A program made the position numbers and the translations under genes. From NCBI GenBank assembly GCA_016219965.1, contig JACRJM010000003.1, forward strand, positions 380,299 to 444,298: DNA of 64,000 nucleotides, in the 5' to 3' direction. The stretch is from Candidatus Schekmanbacteria bacterium (GTDB taxonomy: Bacteria > Schekmanbacteria > GWA2-38-11 > J061). The notes beneath the pieces are model-generated. The model saw only the letters and a list, made by a program, of their open reading frames with translations. It was not told where the DNA came from and did no database searches. Below, in pieces: positions 62,248 through 64,000 of this stretch (position 1 is its first letter; every line of letters begins with the position of its first letter).

Positions 62248-64000
62248 CTATTTAGTCGTCTGGTTATTATTCTCAGTTTTTTCAGGCTCTAAAATCGTTA
62301 TAACATAGTGCTCAGGATCAATATATTTCTTAGCTGTTTTAATAATATCATCTTTTGTAACTGCGAGAATTTTTCCAGCATAGCGAGTATAATTGTCATA
62401 CCCCAATCCAAGCGCCTCATCGCTGCCGCTAACTGAAGCCCTTGCTTTTCTTTTCTGAAGACCTATCTCAAAGTTCCCAATAAGAGCCTTTTTAGATCGT
62501 TCTATTTCTTCCTCTGTTATATCTCCGCTTAAAACTCTTTTTAATTCCTCAAGGATGCCGGAGACAGCCTTTTCTCTGTTATCAGGTTTTGTTGCAATAT
62601 ATACACCAAAAACACCGCTGTAGCGGTAGGGTCTGAAAAAAGATGTTACAGAATATGCAAGGCTTTGTTTATCGCGAAGCTCTATAAAGAGTCTTCCTCC
62701 CTGGCCTGCTAAAATTGAATCAAGGACCTCCATGTCATATGCATCATCTTCCAGAACTGATGGCCCGTAAAATCCCAAAATAATGTGAGCTTGTTCCCTG
62801 TTTTTATTGATAATGCTTTTTTTTATTTCGCTTAGCCTTGGAAAAGAAACTACCTTCTCGATTTTTTCTGTTTTTCCGGTTTTCCAGGAACTTAATCTTT
62901 GTTCCATTATCTTCACTATATCTTCTGATTTTACATCACCTACCACTGATATAATAAGGTTGTCTGCTTTAACTGTTTCATTGTAATAATTTATCAGACC
63001 TTCTCTCGAAAATTTCTCTACGGTTTCTTTTGTGCCTAGTATGTCATGACCATAAGGGTTATCGCCAAAGAGACTTTTGCTGAATAATGTAAAAACATAG
63101 CGGGTCAGATTATCTTCTTTATTCTTTATATGGGAAAGAATTTCCGTCCGTTTTTTCTCAATGGAATCGCCTGGAAAATCAGGATGCTCTAATACATTAA
63201 AAAATATATCCACCCCATTGTCTAAATACTTGGATAAAAAGTTCAGAGAAATACCTGACAGGTCACGCCCTGAGAAATCAGACAGATTCCCTGCAATATT
63301 ATCTACCTCTTCAGCTATTTGAATTGAGGATTTCCCTCCGGCGCCCATTGGAAGCATTTCAAACGTGAAATTCATTATGCCTTCATCTCCTGTTTTTTCC
63401 ACATTTGTGCCTCCCGCAAAAGTGGCCTGAATGGCTACAACAGGAACTTCGTGGTCTTCTTCAATTATAAGAACAGTGCCATTTGACAATACATTCTCTG
63501 TAAGATGACGTCCTTTTATATCTGTTTTTTCCTCATGATTGATAGTTACCGCAGACGTTTCTTGAACTGTAGACTTATGAGCATTATTGTAAAGCGCCTT
63601 GATTTTTTCCTCATTGAAATCAATTTTTGAGTCTGTTGGCAGAAGCATTATGAGGCTCATATTGTTTAGTGTGAGATATTTTTCAGCAGCTTTTCTGATA
63701 TCCTCAGGAAGCGATCTTCTTATTTTTTCAAGATATTTTTCTTCGAAATTCACATCTCCTGTAAGCGTAACGTAGTTGCCAAGATTCTGCGCCATACCAT
63801 CAACAGTTTCAAGCGTATAAATAGTGCTGCTCTCAATTGAGAGTTTTGCGCGAGACATCTCTTCTCCGGTGGCATTCTGTGCAACCAAATTCTTGATTTC
63901 AGAAAACACAATATTTAATGCCTCTTCAACTTTATCAGGCTCCGCAGACAAACTTACGAGAAAAAGCCCGGGGTCCTGCGGCGTCATGGAGTAGGAATAG
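62248..64000 (-). CDS. M16-family peptidase, 5' part outside window
   Basis: The frame stays open through the right edge (YSYS before MTPQDPG), so the true start and the first half-domain, where the zinc motif HxxEH would be, are missing. About 584 codons are visible: the end of the first M16 unit (to about 140) and a complete second unit beginning HLTENVLSNGTVLIIEEDHEVPV. In that unit the zinc-motif region reads GIMNFTFEMLPMG, without the His pair, as in the inactive half of two-domain M16B proteases. The later RxxxY region (RDKQSLAYSVTSFF) is conserved. Whether it has a signal peptide is not visible. Confidence 0.88.
   Translation of the reverse strand, partial: YSYSMTPQDPGLFLVSLSAEPDKVEEALNIVFSEIKNLVAQNATGEEMSRAKLSIESSTIYTLETVDGMAQNLGNYVTLTGDVNFEEKYLEKIRRSLPEDIRKAAEKYLTLNNMSLIMLLPTDSKIDFNEEKIKALYNNAHKSTVQETSAVTINHEEKTDIKGRHLTENVLSNGTVLIIEEDHEVPVVAIQATFAGGTNVEKTGDEGIMNFTFEMLPMGAGGKSSIQIAEEVDNIAGNLSDFSGRDLSGISLNFLSKYLDNGVDIFFNVLEHPDFPGDSIEKKRTEILSHIKNKEDNLTRYVFTLFSKSLFGDNPYGHDILGTKETVEKFSREGLINYYNETVKADNLIISVVGDVKSEDIVKIMEQRLSSWKTGKTEKIEKVVSFPRLSEIKKSIINKNREQAHIILGFYGPSVLEDDAYDMEVLDSILAGQGGRLFIELRDKQSLAYSVTSFFRPYRYSGVFGVYIATKPDNREKAVSGILEELKRVLSGDITEEEIERSKKALIGNFEIGLQKRKARASVSGSDEALGLGYDNYTRYAGKILAVTKDDIIKTAKKYIDPEHYVITILEPEKTENNNQTTK

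Overview
The window reads as a chromosomal segment of an AT-rich Gram-negative, probably anaerobic or microaerophilic bacterium. Evidence: lipoprotein signal peptides, a GspN-type secretion protein, a PEP-CTERM sorted protein, a nine-haem secreted cytochrome, undecaprenyl-linked polysaccharide genes and the order yicC-remA-gmk. The gene mix resembles deltaproteobacteria-like or candidate-phylum lineages, but no marker gene here fixes the taxon. I see no phage, insertion sequence, CRISPR array or defence island. About 46 protein genes and three tRNA genes are supported.

Layout. 1-6 kb (minus strand) is a run of exported proteins: two paralogous SUMF1-type lipoproteins, a metzincin protease with BACON and CARDB modules, a PEP-CTERM protein behind a sigma-54 promoter, and a small BACON-CARDB protein. 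6-11 kb holds an FAD oxidoreductase, a 33-residue basic protein, an MBL-rhodanese membrane protein and pckA. 11.5-15 kb carries a sigma-54-driven giant lipoprotein (seven SBBP repeats plus thrombospondin type 3 repeats), followed closely by a 51-residue RiPP-precursor-like peptide and then tRNA-Thr. 16-19.4 kb is a copper operon: CsoR repressor, CopZ-like chaperone, CopA ATPase, with an operator overlapping the promoter.

19.4-32 kb contains GspN, a TMTC-like membrane/TPR protein, an MBL hydrolase, and polysaccharide genes: a WecG-type transferase, two polyprenyl-phosphate sugar transferases and a Wzy-type polymerase fused to TPRs. 32-37.8 kb is one compact operon: ugd, yicC, remA, gmk, maf, yggU, mtnA and a YIP1-like protein. 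37.8-40.3 kb has a pair of U32-peptidase-like genes and a decayed tandem duplication around a TonB-domain fragment, marked by two long hairpins whose 25-nt loops are in opposite orientation. 40.3-47.4 kb encodes a BchH/CobN-like chelatase, a nitronate-monooxygenase-like protein and a DEAD-box helicase. 47.5-53.7 kb has the nine-haem cytochrome and a secreted alpha-toroid/PKD protein. Then follow tRNA-Asp, tRNA-Val, an MFS transporter, a ferredoxin-like protein, a sulfatase-like membrane protein, a second Wzy-TPR protein, a secreted RskA-like protein, a TrmN6-like methyltransferase, a TlpA-like lipoprotein and an M16 protease cut by the right edge.

The common theme is the cell surface: polysaccharide synthesis, PEP-CTERM sorting and large secreted proteins. 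Two surface genes about 8 kb apart share the same regulatory design, an exact sigma-54 promoter with TGTC/GACA palindromes about 100-170 bp upstream. That suggests an enhancer-dependent surface regulon like the PrsK/PrsR control known for PEP-CTERM systems. Within it, the small peptide next to the SBBP lipoprotein is the least explained gene.
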